From Streptomyces sp. 150FB (GTDB lineage: Bacteria > Actinomycetota > Actinomycetes > Streptomycetales > Streptomycetaceae): a DNA stretch of 43,414 nucleotides. The translations under genes were made by a program, and so were the position numbers. The notes below the pieces were generated by a model. The model had not been told where the DNA came from and did no database searches. It saw nothing but the letters and a program-made list of their open reading frames with translations. The stretch covers positions 906,394 through 949,807 of the forward strand of contig NZ_JTHL01000001.1 of NCBI RefSeq assembly GCF_000818195.1. Reading direction: 5' to 3'. Below, piece after piece: positions 1 to 7,788 of the stretch (positions within the stretch are counted from its first letter, which is position 1; each line of letters starts with the position of its first letter).

Positions 1-52
1 GACCGAGGCGACCGAGGCGACCGAGGCGACCGAGGCGACCGAGGCGACCGAG
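1..52. repeat. 9-bp tandem repeat (GACCGAGGC, 5.8 copies)
   Basis: Five perfect copies of GACCGAGGC are followed by a 7-bp partial copy. Frame 2 reads Thr-Glu-Ala repeats with G/C at every third position and stays open to a TGA at 170-172. Frame 1 reads Asp-Arg-Gly and is open straight into the first gene. The repeat is therefore probably inside coding sequence, either the Thr-Glu-Ala tail of an upstream gene or a low-complexity segment of the first gene read across a frameshift. Confidence 0.9.
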
Positions 53-132
53 CGCAACGACCGGGCGGCCGACCGGGCAACCGCCCCCGGACGGCCGCCG
101 CCCTCTTCGCTGCCCTGGACCGGGTCGACAGC

Positions 133-597
133 GTGCCCGGTTCCGATCCGACCGCGATGTTGCGCGAGCACCTGACCACTGGTGGCACCCCTGATCTGAA
201 CCGGGATCTGCGCGAGGAGGACCGGGACCGGGCCAGAGGGATCCGCCGCGCCCTGCGCCCACCGCGGCGGCAGATCGTCGCCACCGGCGACGCACAGCTC
301 TCCTGGGAGAGCGAGACGTCCCGGCGGGCCCTCGCTCTCGCCCTTGAGCACGGCGTGGCGCTGCTGGCTCCCGACGTACCGGTCGCCGACCGGCTCGTGT
401 TGAACGACTCGGTGCGTCGCTGTACTCGGCGATGCCCCGAGGGAATGGCCGTGGCCATCCTGACCTCGACGGTCTACCGATCCGATGGCGGCCAGCGAGC
501 CAAGTCCGAACTCCTCCTGATCAGCCTCGGTGGCGAGCCCGGCGAACCGGTCGCCGCGGACGGCGAGCGACCGGTGAACGAGGAGACGACGCGATGA
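133..597 (+). CDS. Hypothetical protein, first gene of a coupled trio; N-terminus uncertain
   Basis: I do not recognise this protein. It has 154 aa from the GTG at 133, but the same frame is open to the window edge, so the true start may lie upstream; no clear ribosome binding site precedes the GTG. The N-terminal third is rich in Arg, Asp and Glu (LREEDRDRARGIRR). The C-terminal half looks like a folded alpha/beta segment with hydrophobic strands (GMAVAILTSTVYRS, KSELLLISLG). Its TGA overlaps the ATG of the next gene by 4 nt, so translation is probably coupled to the zinc-cluster/KH protein and then to the vWA protein. Seen: the open frame and overlap. Inferred: membership of one functional unit. 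Confidence 0.6.
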   Translation: MPGSDPTAMLREHLTTGGTPDLNRDLREEDRDRARGIRRALRPPRRQIVATGDAQLSWESETSRRALALALEHGVALLAPDVPVADRLVLNDSVRRCTRRCPEGMAVAILTSTVYRSDGGQRAKSELLLISLGGEPGEPVAADGERPVNEETTR

Positions 598-1865
598 CGC
601 ATCCGATTCCCGTCCCGGTCTGCCTCGACGTGCGTGAATATCGCGAGCCGCTCCGCGACGCGGACGCCTACCTGGAGCTCTGGCGGGGACTCGAACCGCT
701 TCTTGTACAGGTGGATCCGCGCGAACACCGGCCCCTGCGCCTGGAACTCGGGAATCGCGGCGTCCTGACGCTCCAACTGCTCGACCCGGTCGGCAACCCG
801 GACATCTTCGACGCGGACACCCGGTTCGCCATCCGAGGAATCCTCGAAGTCCCGCGGATCCGGTACGCGTGCGGGCCCTGTGCCGCCCAGGGTGTCACCG
901 GTTACGGCCCATTCCAGTGCCACGCCTGCAACGAGGACAGGAGCACCGGCACCCGAACCCGGCTGTGTGACCGGCACGTGGTGATCCTCGACGGCACCTT
1001 CCGGACCGTGTGCCCCGAACACGCACCCGCCTGCCCGGCGTGCGACAGCCCCGGCGTGTTCTGGTGCGACGGCGCCCTCTGCCGAAACAAGCGGGCGTGG
1101 TGTGCGAACCACCGCACCGCGCATCCAGGTGACGCGAGAACGTCCTACTGTCCGGACTGCTTCAGCGACCGGTTTCCGACCTGTGTGGCACCGCGCTGCG
1201 GACAGACCGGCTACCTCCGGTGCGAGCACGTCTCCCGCTCGGACGGCACCTGTCCGCACCGTATCTGCGCGGCGCATGCCGGACGCTGGCAGATCTACGG
1301 CCCCCACAAACGCGGGCCGGCCCTGTGCCCGGCCCATCTCGACGGCTTGCGCAGACTGTCGCGCGACGAGCTCGTCTTTCAGATCGTGGCCGCCACCGCC
1401 GCACGCCGACGCAGCGCATCCCGTTCGACCGGACCGGCCCTGCTCCCCCGACTGTCCGTGGTCCGCCACATCCTGATCCATGTCCGCGACGAAGCCCTCG
1501 ACATGGGCATCATCGACGACCTGTTCAACGGGCTCCGGGCGAGGCTGACCGACGATCGGCGCGACGCGACGATGATCGCGCTGCTGGACGCGCACGCCAC
1601 CGTACGCAGGCAGGATCTCACCGCTTTCCAGGACGATCAGAACCAGGGGCGTCGCCACTACGGCGCGTTGCTCGGCCTGCTGATCGCCGACGGCAAGGCG
1701 CAACTCGCCGACCGTCTGGCCTTCTCGGATTTCCGGCCCAAGGCGAACACCCTCTACGTCCGGGTCCCACAAGACGTGACGGGGCTGTTCATCGGGCGCG
1801 GCGGATCCGGCATCCGCGACCTCGGTGCCCGGCTGGGCATCACTGTGAAGGTGGAGAAGCGATGA
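594..1865 (+). CDS. Multi-zinc-cluster protein with C-terminal KH-like domain
   Basis: The protein has 423 aa, starting at the ATG that overlaps the previous stop (ATGA). Residues about 93-248 hold a dense array of Cys/His pairs (CGPC, CHAC, CPEH, CPAC, CPDC, CPAH and several CxxH), as expected of consecutive zinc-binding treble-clef or ribbon modules. The last about 39 residues (385-423) look like a KH nucleic-acid-binding domain: a beta-strand, then IGRGGSGI at 400-407 with the GxxG loop at 401-404, then a helix and a closing strand. The middle is helical. I know no named family with this layout. With the vWA gene directly downstream, it may be a nucleic-acid-sensing or scaffold partner. 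The zinc and KH assignments rest on motifs only; the role is inferred. Confidence 0.75.
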   Translation: MTHPIPVPVCLDVREYREPLRDADAYLELWRGLEPLLVQVDPREHRPLRLELGNRGVLTLQLLDPVGNPDIFDADTRFAIRGILEVPRIRYACGPCAAQGVTGYGPFQCHACNEDRSTGTRTRLCDRHVVILDGTFRTVCPEHAPACPACDSPGVFWCDGALCRNKRAWCANHRTAHPGDARTSYCPDCFSDRFPTCVAPRCGQTGYLRCEHVSRSDGTCPHRICAAHAGRWQIYGPHKRGPALCPAHLDGLRRLSRDELVFQIVAATAARRRSASRSTGPALLPRLSVVRHILIHVRDEALDMGIIDDLFNGLRARLTDDRRDATMIALLDAHATVRRQDLTAFQDDQNQGRRHYGALLGLLIADGKAQLADRLAFSDFRPKANTLYVRVPQDVTGLFIGRGGSGIRDLGARLGITVKVEKR

Positions 1866-3838
1866 ACGTCCACGTGCGCTCCGGCCCCGACACGCGACTG
1901 GTGATCGTAGGGGGCGACGGCCTGGTCTCGGACAACCGCGTCGGCGTCTCCGCCGTCGAGTCGCCCGCCGAGTGCGCCGGCCTGCTCTTCCCCGCCGCTT
2001 CGGATCTGGAGCGGAGCCGGGCCGTGCGAGTGGTTCCGCTGCCCGAGGTACCGCGGGGAGTGGTGGTGGTCCATGAGGACCTGGCCCGCGCCGCCTCGCT
2101 GTCCGGTGCCCCTGGGGAGGACTGGTTGCTGCGCGCCGAACCCGCCGTCGTCGCCGCGTCCGTCGTGCTGGAGTCCGGCGCCGAGACCCTCCCGGACGCG
2201 TGCGTGCGGCAGCTCCAGGGATCCTCGGCACTGGACGGCCAGGTCTTCCGGCACGAACCCGGGGCACGGTCGGCCACCACGTGGCTGCACGCGGACGGCG
2301 TCCCGTACCGGGTCCGGAGCGTCACCGACGGCTCCGGGAATCCGTTGACCGGGCTCCTGCGCATCGGCGTCACCACGACGCTGCACTTGTTCCTACCGGG
2401 CAACCGAACCGGCATCGACGTGGTGATCCTCGCCGACTGCAGTGGCTCGATGTCCTGGAACGATGTCCTGGACAGCAGCGATGTCGGCCGATTCGGCAGC
2501 CGCTCGGATGCTTACGTGACCCGGATGGACGCGCTCAAGCGCGCGCTGCGCGAGATGGCCGACGTCCGTCTGTCCACCGGTGGACGACCCACTCGGCTGG
2601 CGCTCGTACGCTTCACGAAGGGGTCCGTCCCAGTCTTTCCGCGCACAGGCGGCATGGCCGAGGTCGGCGACGAGGCCACCATCGAGGAATTCCGCGCCGC
2701 GGTGGGTCTACTCAAGCCGGAAGACGCGGGGACCGACATCGGCCAGGCGCTGCATCACGCGTCGGAACTCCTACACCGGTACGGCACACCGCACAACGAG
2801 CGCCTGGTGGTACTCGTCAGCGACGGCGCCGACTGGGCGGAGAAGGGGGTCGACGCCACCGGTGAGATGCTCGCCGCCACCGCCGATCCGGTGTCGCTGG
2901 TGGAGGAGCTGAGTGGCTCTCTCGGTATCCGGTTGCACGCGGTCGGGGTCAGTGACGAGGCCACCTTCTGGCCCTGGTGGGAACGACACCACCGGCGCGA
3001 CAGGGGCGAACCACACGTCAGCATCGTCCCCAACCACGGGCTGCTACGCCGCTTGGTCGCGGTGGGAGGAGGAGATCCCACCCGCATCGGCGGCACCGAC
3101 GTGCTGCGGGAGTACTTCGGCGAACTGGGCGCGGGTGTCACCCAGACCGTCGGTCATCCACGCGCCGGCCGACTGCCCGGGCCGCAGTCCGAGATCGCCG
3201 AAGCCATCCGGGAAACCGCCGGCAGCGAAACGGACATCAGGCGAGTGGACCTCGCCGAGCGAATCAGCCTGTTGTACTCGTCGTGCGTGGAGGCCTCCCG
3301 CCGCCGCATCGGTCGGCCCATCTACCGGCAGACCAACGACATCCGGGCATTGCACCGCGTGCGCCTACCGGTCCGGAGCCGATCAGCCTTCGCAGCCTGG
3401 GTGCTCGATGTGCACAAGGTCTTCCACGAGCAGCAGGAAAGCGCGCTCAACTCCCCTCCGGAAACCTGCAGCTACCCGATCCCGGGCATCGCCGAGATCA
3501 TCTGGGACGGGCGCCTCGGCCGTATCCACACCATGCGCCTGGAGACGGCACACGACAAGGTCGGCCGGAACAACGACAACAAGGCGGAGCAGCACCAGCG
3601 GGCCATCGGTGAGATCTACCTCGCGCTCACCGGCCGCTACCACCTGGCCGACGACGACGCCATGGGTTGGACTCGCCTGCAACTCGGCCTCATGGAGGAG
3701 CTCGCCGGGATGCTCGGCGATATCTACGACGTGCTGAACGCCAAGTCCGCACCCACCGCGGCGGACAATGACGGAGAGCAGGAGGGCGGGGGCTTCGTCC
3801 CGTCGGACAACGGAAGCATCCGGATCCAGGGTTTTTGA
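1862..3838 (+). CDS. vWA-domain protein
   Basis: The protein has 658 aa and its ATG overlaps the preceding stop by 4 nt. A vWA domain begins near residue 185. The metal-ion adhesion (MIDAS) motif DxSxS is visible as D192-C-S194-G-S196, followed by a downstream GTDIGQAL segment and the strand VVLVSDGAD. The first about 180 residues form a mostly beta region I do not recognise. The C-terminal about 230 residues are helical (LLYSSCVEASRRRIG, RLQLGLMEELAGML) and end in a disordered Gly/Glu/Asp-rich tail. Bacterial vWA proteins of this kind usually work with a partner ATPase or kinase in assembly or conflict systems. Here the only visible partners are the two upstream genes; an ATPase could lie outside the window. 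Confidence 0.85.
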   Translation: MNVHVRSGPDTRLVIVGGDGLVSDNRVGVSAVESPAECAGLLFPAASDLERSRAVRVVPLPEVPRGVVVVHEDLARAASLSGAPGEDWLLRAEPAVVAASVVLESGAETLPDACVRQLQGSSALDGQVFRHEPGARSATTWLHADGVPYRVRSVTDGSGNPLTGLLRIGVTTTLHLFLPGNRTGIDVVILADCSGSMSWNDVLDSSDVGRFGSRSDAYVTRMDALKRALREMADVRLSTGGRPTRLALVRFTKGSVPVFPRTGGMAEVGDEATIEEFRAAVGLLKPEDAGTDIGQALHHASELLHRYGTPHNERLVVLVSDGADWAEKGVDATGEMLAATADPVSLVEELSGSLGIRLHAVGVSDEATFWPWWERHHRRDRGEPHVSIVPNHGLLRRLVAVGGGDPTRIGGTDVLREYFGELGAGVTQTVGHPRAGRLPGPQSEIAEAIRETAGSETDIRRVDLAERISLLYSSCVEASRRRIGRPIYRQTNDIRALHRVRLPVRSRSAFAAWVLDVHKVFHEQQESALNSPPETCSYPIPGIAEIIWDGRLGRIHTMRLETAHDKVGRNNDNKAEQHQRAIGEIYLALTGRYHLADDDAMGWTRLQLGLMEELAGMLGDIYDVLNAKSAPTAADNDGEQEGGGFVPSDNGSIRIQGF

Positions 3839-4105
3839 CCCGCGCCTGGAAGTCCTTCATGCAGGCGCCCGGGACCGGCCCGGACGCGGTGGCCGTCACC
3901 GTGATCCTTTCGCCAACCAGGCGGAAGAGGTCTTTTTCTGGCGGGTGACGGAACCCGGAAAACGGTATCCGATTCCACTGATCGTCGAGGCGCGGACAGG
4001 CACTGAACGGGTGACGATCCGAATCATTGGGCTTGGTACGCGGTATGCGTGGGGTGCGCCTCGCGGCGAGAGATGCCTGGCGCCGGACGACCCCTGGAGG
4101 ATGCC

Positions 4106-4828
4106 GTGGAGCCACGCCCGGCACGTCTGTCTGCGCTGATGCGCGTCGCGATGCGCGCAGAACACGACACAACCCGCCAGTCGCCGTTCATGGCCAACCT
4201 CCTCGCGGGCCGGCTGGGGACAGAGGCGTTCACCGCATTGTCGCGACAGCTCTGGTTTGTCTACCGCGAGCTGGAAGTCGCTGCCACGGCGCTGGCTGAT
4301 CATCCGCTGCTGCGGCCCCTGCTGGACCCGGCGTTGTCGCGGATCCCCGCGCTGGAGCGCGACCTGGCCCACCTTGACGGGCCCTCCTGGCGGCCGGCCC
4401 TGGTCCCGAGCCGGGCGACCCGCGTCTACTGCGATCGGGTCCGCGAGGTCGCACGGACCTGGCCAGGGGGATACGTAGCCCACCATTACACCCGCTACAT
4501 GGGCGACCTCGCCGGCGGCCAGATCGTCCGCGACATCGCCGCCACGGCCTGGGGCCACGTCCACGAGGGCGCCCTGTTCTACCACTTCGACCAGGTAGCC
4601 GATCCTCCCGCCTACCGCCGCCGTTACCGGGACGTCCTGGACACGCTGCCGCTGGGCGATGACGAGCGGCAGCGGATCGCCCGCGAGGTCACCCACGCCT
4701 TCCATCTCAACAAGGCGATGTTCCGCGACCTGGCCACAGCCCACACCCCCACCGGGCCCGGCCGCCCGCCACAGGTTCGGATCTTCCTAGGCCAAGCCTG
4801 CGGCCTCGTCCCGCAGGTGATCCCGTAA
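4106..4828 (+). CDS. Heme oxygenase (biliverdin-producing)
   Basis: The protein has 240 aa, a usual length for bacterial heme oxygenases. These enzymes cleave heme to biliverdin, CO and iron in the cytoplasm. The signature VAHHYTRYMGDLAGGQ is present (distal helix, GDLAGG). The proximal heme ligand is the His of RAEHDTT, eight residues before the Phe of PFMANLL, the same spacing as in HmuO. I chose the GTG at 4106 because GGAGG lies at 4096-4100. Longer in-frame starts lack such a site. It appears monocistronic, with a hairpin 13 nt after its stop. I saw no obvious iron-box (DmdR/IdeR) palindrome upstream, so iron control is only a guess from the family. Confidence 0.93.
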   Translation: MEPRPARLSALMRVAMRAEHDTTRQSPFMANLLAGRLGTEAFTALSRQLWFVYRELEVAATALADHPLLRPLLDPALSRIPALERDLAHLDGPSWRPALVPSRATRVYCDRVREVARTWPGGYVAHHYTRYMGDLAGGQIVRDIAATAWGHVHEGALFYHFDQVADPPAYRRRYRDVLDTLPLGDDERQRIAREVTHAFHLNKAMFRDLATAHTPTGPGRPPQVRIFLGQACGLVPQVIP

Positions 4829-4841
4829 AGGGACGCGAGCC

Positions 4842-4861
4842 CGGACACCCGGAAGTGTCCG
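4842..4861 (+). terminator. Hairpin downstream of heme oxygenase
   Basis: A perfect 7-bp stem, CGGACAC and GTGTCCG, encloses a 6-nt loop starting 13 nt after the heme oxygenase stop. There is no U-tract, as is common for Streptomyces terminators. Confidence 0.6.
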
Positions 4862-4999
4862 TGAGCCCGGGTCGTGAGGACGGTGACCCGCGCCGTCGGC
4901 GGCCTCACATGGAATTCGACCGCGGGGGCAACTTTACCGGCGGCTGAAAGTGTTTGCTCGCCCGCGCTCGCCGGAGCGGTCTCACCTTTTGCCTTGTTG

Positions 5000-5240
5000 C
5001 GGCCGTCTTGGGCAACTGATGTTCGAGGGTCTCTGCATCCCGGTGACCGCACAGAGGGCAACCTCTCAAGGCTGCCGCGGCCTTCAGCTTGTCGTACTCG
5101 TCCTTTCCTGGATTTCCCTTGCGGGACATGCGCTGCGTGTAGTTCTTCGTCAGCCCGGCTCTGTCAGACCTGTCGGTGGGCTTGATCTTGAGGTCAACCA
5201 GCGCATAGAGGGCAACCGCCATGGCCACGGTTTCGAACCG
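5000..5240 (-). pseudogene. Relic of an HNH endonuclease gene
   Basis: The minus strand reads a recognisable HNH-type stretch: a helical lead-in (DRAGLTKNYTQRMSRKGN), then GCPLCGHRDAETLEHQLPK. This is the CxxC zinc pair plus the first His of the motif usually followed by an Asn-rich helix and a second CxxC. After LPK the frame runs into unrelated sequence and the remainder of the HNH motif is missing in all frames. No credible start is visible upstream. The fragment is therefore dead, probably a leftover of a restriction or conflict locus. The 4862-5464 interval otherwise holds no convincing gene. Confidence 0.55.
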
Positions 5241-5464
5241 GTCAGCGGCGTGGTGATGTCCAGCCGAGTACCGGGGTGACCCGGACTCCGTCGTCCGTGG
5301 CGGTCGCGAAACGGACTGCGCCGATCCCGCGCAGAGCACCGTCAGCGATGCCAGGGCCGAGCCCCACTCCGTATGTGCCGCCCGCGTAGCCTTGCCACGA
5401 CCAGCCGAAAGGGCATTCGAGAATGTCGGCGCCGTGCACGATGCTTCGGGGAGGACGACGCGAC

Positions 5465-6679
5465 GTGTCATCGTTCATTGAGGCGCCCATGAGGGCGTCC
5501 GTCCAGCGCTCGGCGATAGCGGCCGTCCAAGTGCTGGCACTCGCTGTCTGGTTCTCCATGTCGGCGGTGGTCCCCAGCCTGCGCACCAGCTGGGGCATCG
5601 GCTCCACTGCCGCCGTGTGGCTGACGGCGTCGGTCCAGCTCGGATTCGTTGTCGGTGCCGTCGCGTCGACCGTCCTCGGTCTCGCCGACCGCTACGCCCC
5701 CCAGCGTCTGCTCGCCGTTGCGGCGGCAACGGCAGCGGCCTGCACCGTCCTGCTGGCTCTCTTCGTCCACGGGCTGCCGGCTGCCGTCCCGCTGCGCTTC
5801 GCCACCGGAGTGTGCCTGGCAGGTGTGTATCCGGTGGGCATGAAACTCATGGCCTCCTGGGCGACCAGCGCCAGGCGCGGTACGGCCATGGGCATCCTCA
5901 TCGCGGCTCTCACCCTCGGCTCCACGCTGCCGCATCTCATCACCGGGCTCGGCTCACTGCCCTGGCGAGGGGTCCTCCTCGCGGCCGCGGCGGCAGGGCT
6001 CCTAGGGTCGGCGCTCGCACTGACCGTGGTACGTGCGGGTCCGCACGTCAAGGCGACCTCTCCGACGGGAAACCCCCGCTACGCGCTGATCATGTTCACC
6101 CAGCGCGGCCCTCGCCTCGCCAACCTCGGCTACTTCGGTCACATGTGGGAGCTCTACGCCCTGTGGACCTGGCTGCCGACCTTTCTCCTGGCCACCGACG
6201 CCGCTCACAGCCTTCCCGGCTCGGTCGAGATCACCGTTTTCGTGACGATGGGGCTCGGCGGGGTGGCCGGCTGCCTCCTCGGAGGCTGGTTCGCCGACCG
6301 CTTCGGCAGGCCCGCCGCGGCTCGAGCCGCGCTCCTCGCCAGTGGGCTGTGCTGCCTGCTCTCACCTTTCCTCTTCCACGCCTCGGCCGCAGTCGTGGTG
6401 GCGTTCTGTGTGGTGTGGGGGGCGGCTGTGATCGCGGATTCGGGTGTGTTCTCGACCTCGCTCAGCGAAGCGGCCGATCCCCGCTACGTCGGTACCGCCC
6501 TGACCGCCCAGACTGCGATCGGCTTCGGCCTCACTGTCGTGACCATCCAACTCGTCCCCGCCATCGCCGGAGCCGTCGGCTGGCACTACGCCTTCCTTCT
6601 CCTCGCCCCAGGACCTCTGATCGGCGCTCTCGCCATGAACGCACTGGCCAGGCCCCGGCCCTCGCAGGCACTCGCGTAG
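5465..6679 (+). CDS. MFS transporter
   Basis: The protein has 404 aa with about 12 hydrophobic segments, typical of the major facilitator superfamily. The loop between helices 2 and 3 reads GLADRYAPQRLL, close to the family's GxLaDRxGrr motif, and the second half repeats it as GGWFADRFGRPAAA. It therefore has two homologous six-helix halves. The GTG at 5465 has GGGGAGG at 5448-5454; the ATG at 5489 is an alternative with a weaker GAGG. The substrate cannot be read from sequence. It resembles the nitrate/nitrite or aromatic-acid type efflux and uptake carriers common in Streptomyces. No partner gene adjoins it: a nuclease relic lies upstream and IS debris downstream. Confidence 0.85.
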   Translation: MSSFIEAPMRASVQRSAIAAVQVLALAVWFSMSAVVPSLRTSWGIGSTAAVWLTASVQLGFVVGAVASTVLGLADRYAPQRLLAVAAATAAACTVLLALFVHGLPAAVPLRFATGVCLAGVYPVGMKLMASWATSARRGTAMGILIAALTLGSTLPHLITGLGSLPWRGVLLAAAAAGLLGSALALTVVRAGPHVKATSPTGNPRYALIMFTQRGPRLANLGYFGHMWELYALWTWLPTFLLATDAAHSLPGSVEITVFVTMGLGGVAGCLLGGWFADRFGRPAAARAALLASGLCCLLSPFLFHASAAVVVAFCVVWGAAVIADSGVFSTSLSEAADPRYVGTALTAQTAIGFGLTVVTIQLVPAIAGAVGWHYAFLLLAPGPLIGALAMNALARPRPSQALA

Positions 6680-6952
6680 CCCCCGTGCCGCTTTCAAGGC
6701 ACCCGATCCCCGTGAGCTGCCGCCGCCCTTCCCGACAGGACCGTGCGGTGCCCCGATCAATCGCCAACGGGGGGACGCGGTGCGCGACGCTCCCTCCGGC
6801 TTCGAACAGGCGCCCCCGATGGTCGCGTGTCCGCGCGGCCTGCCTCGGGGAGGACGGCCTCATGTCCACTCCGCAGCGAAGCGCACTATGCGTCTTCCCC
6901 CCTTGATCATGGACACCTGGAGAATGGGATCTTGAGGTTCCACGTCTTGGAG
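6680..6952. other. Intergenic, no gene seen
   Basis: The open frames here are short and lack recognisable motifs or ribosome binding sites. The last part borders the degenerate end of the IS5-type transposase relic. Confidence 0.5.
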
Positions 6953-7321
6953 CCGCTTTTCAGGCCCGGACGTGGGAGCCGTCGACCGCCGCCCGGGAGA
7001 AGTCCAGGGCGTTCGCGGCGCGGAGCTTGGCGAGGAGAACCTCGTGCAGCCGAGGAGAACCTCGTGCAGCCGGTGCCACACACCGGCCTCGGTCCACTCG
7101 GCCGGGCGGTACCAACAGGTCATGCCCGAGCCGAAGCCGAGTTCCTGCGGCAGGTGTTCCAAGGAGAGCCCTGTACACAGTACGAACACGATGCCCTGAA
7201 CACCGGTCGGTCCGGATGCCGCTGCGCCCGGATGACGTGCCCTGCATTCCACCTTGGGCAGCAGCGGTTCGATCGCCGCCCACCACTCGTCATCGACGTC
7301 CCACAGCTTCGGCCGAACCAT
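6953..7321 (-). pseudogene. IS5-family transposase relic with frame-breaking duplication
   Basis: From the ATG at 7321 the minus strand encodes the N-terminal part of an IS5-family transposase: WDVDDEWWAAIEPLLPKVE, then GIVFVLCTG, LPQELGFGSGMTCW and WHRLHEVLL. After LHEVLL the frame breaks. The continuation LLAKLRAANALDFSRAAVDGSH, which carries the first catalytic Asp of the DDE triad, is found in another frame. The break coincides with a perfect 20-bp tandem duplication at 7031-7070. The segment after RHPG also looks shifted for several codons. The C-terminal two thirds of the transposase are absent. No terminal inverted repeats could be identified. Confidence 0.8.
7031..7070. repeat. 20-bp perfect tandem duplication
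   Basis: Two identical 20-bp units sit head to tail (7031-7050 and 7051-7070, each starting CGAGGAGAAC). Since 20 is not a multiple of 3, the duplication shifts the transposase frame; removing one unit would join the two halves of the reading frame. Confidence 0.95.
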
Positions 7322-7788
7322 CCCGCACCCCCGGATCAACGTTCACAAAGTGATCCAACCACCTTGAAGATCATTTCGTTGGGAGTTCTTGGCGGCCAGG
7401 TTCTCGCCGCGGTTTCAGAGTCGACCAGCCACGGCCCGTAACTTGCCAGCACCTCAAGCGCAGAGTCGTAGCGGATCGCTCGGCTGACTCAGTGAGCACA
7501 GCTCGATACGCGCCGCGACGGGTTACGTCGGGCTCGACACCTACGATGTCCTGCGCCAGCAGGTCGTCTCGCACCACCTACCACCATATGCACGACGTCT
7601 TGTCAGCGCTCCGGACCAGACCGTCCGGCTCGGATACCTGCCCGAGGGTCCAGGCGACGCCCGGTGGAGGGTCGTCAGGAAGTTTTCTGTGCACGGTAGA
7701 ACACACGTAACGATCACGCCGGCCGACCCGGCGCGGCTACCGGGGCACCCCGCCGCAGCCGTCCTGCATGCGTCACTCACTCCTGAAC
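7322..7788. other. Intergenic, no gene seen
   Basis: No open frame here has a credible start, ribosome binding site or family motif. It probably contains further IS debris from the element whose transposase relic adjoins it, plus the 3' flank of the glycosidase gene. Confidence 0.45.

Noticed and set aside
474..2267. Long minus-strand open frame (597 codons) opposite the zinc/KH and vWA genes.
   Set aside because: It is an Arg/Pro/Gly-rich shadow of high-GC coding DNA; the plus-strand genes have motifs, overlaps and codon bias.
3839..4105. Possible small gene (open frame 3768-4139) between the vWA and heme oxygenase genes.
   Set aside because: It overlaps the vWA gene in another frame, has no ribosome binding site, and has no protein-like motif.
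7350..7376. The minus strand reads AAGGTGGTTGGATCAC, reminiscent of the 16S rRNA 3' end.
   Set aside because: The match is short and imperfect, no other 16S sequence surrounds it, and the anti-Shine-Dalgarno CCTCC is absent.
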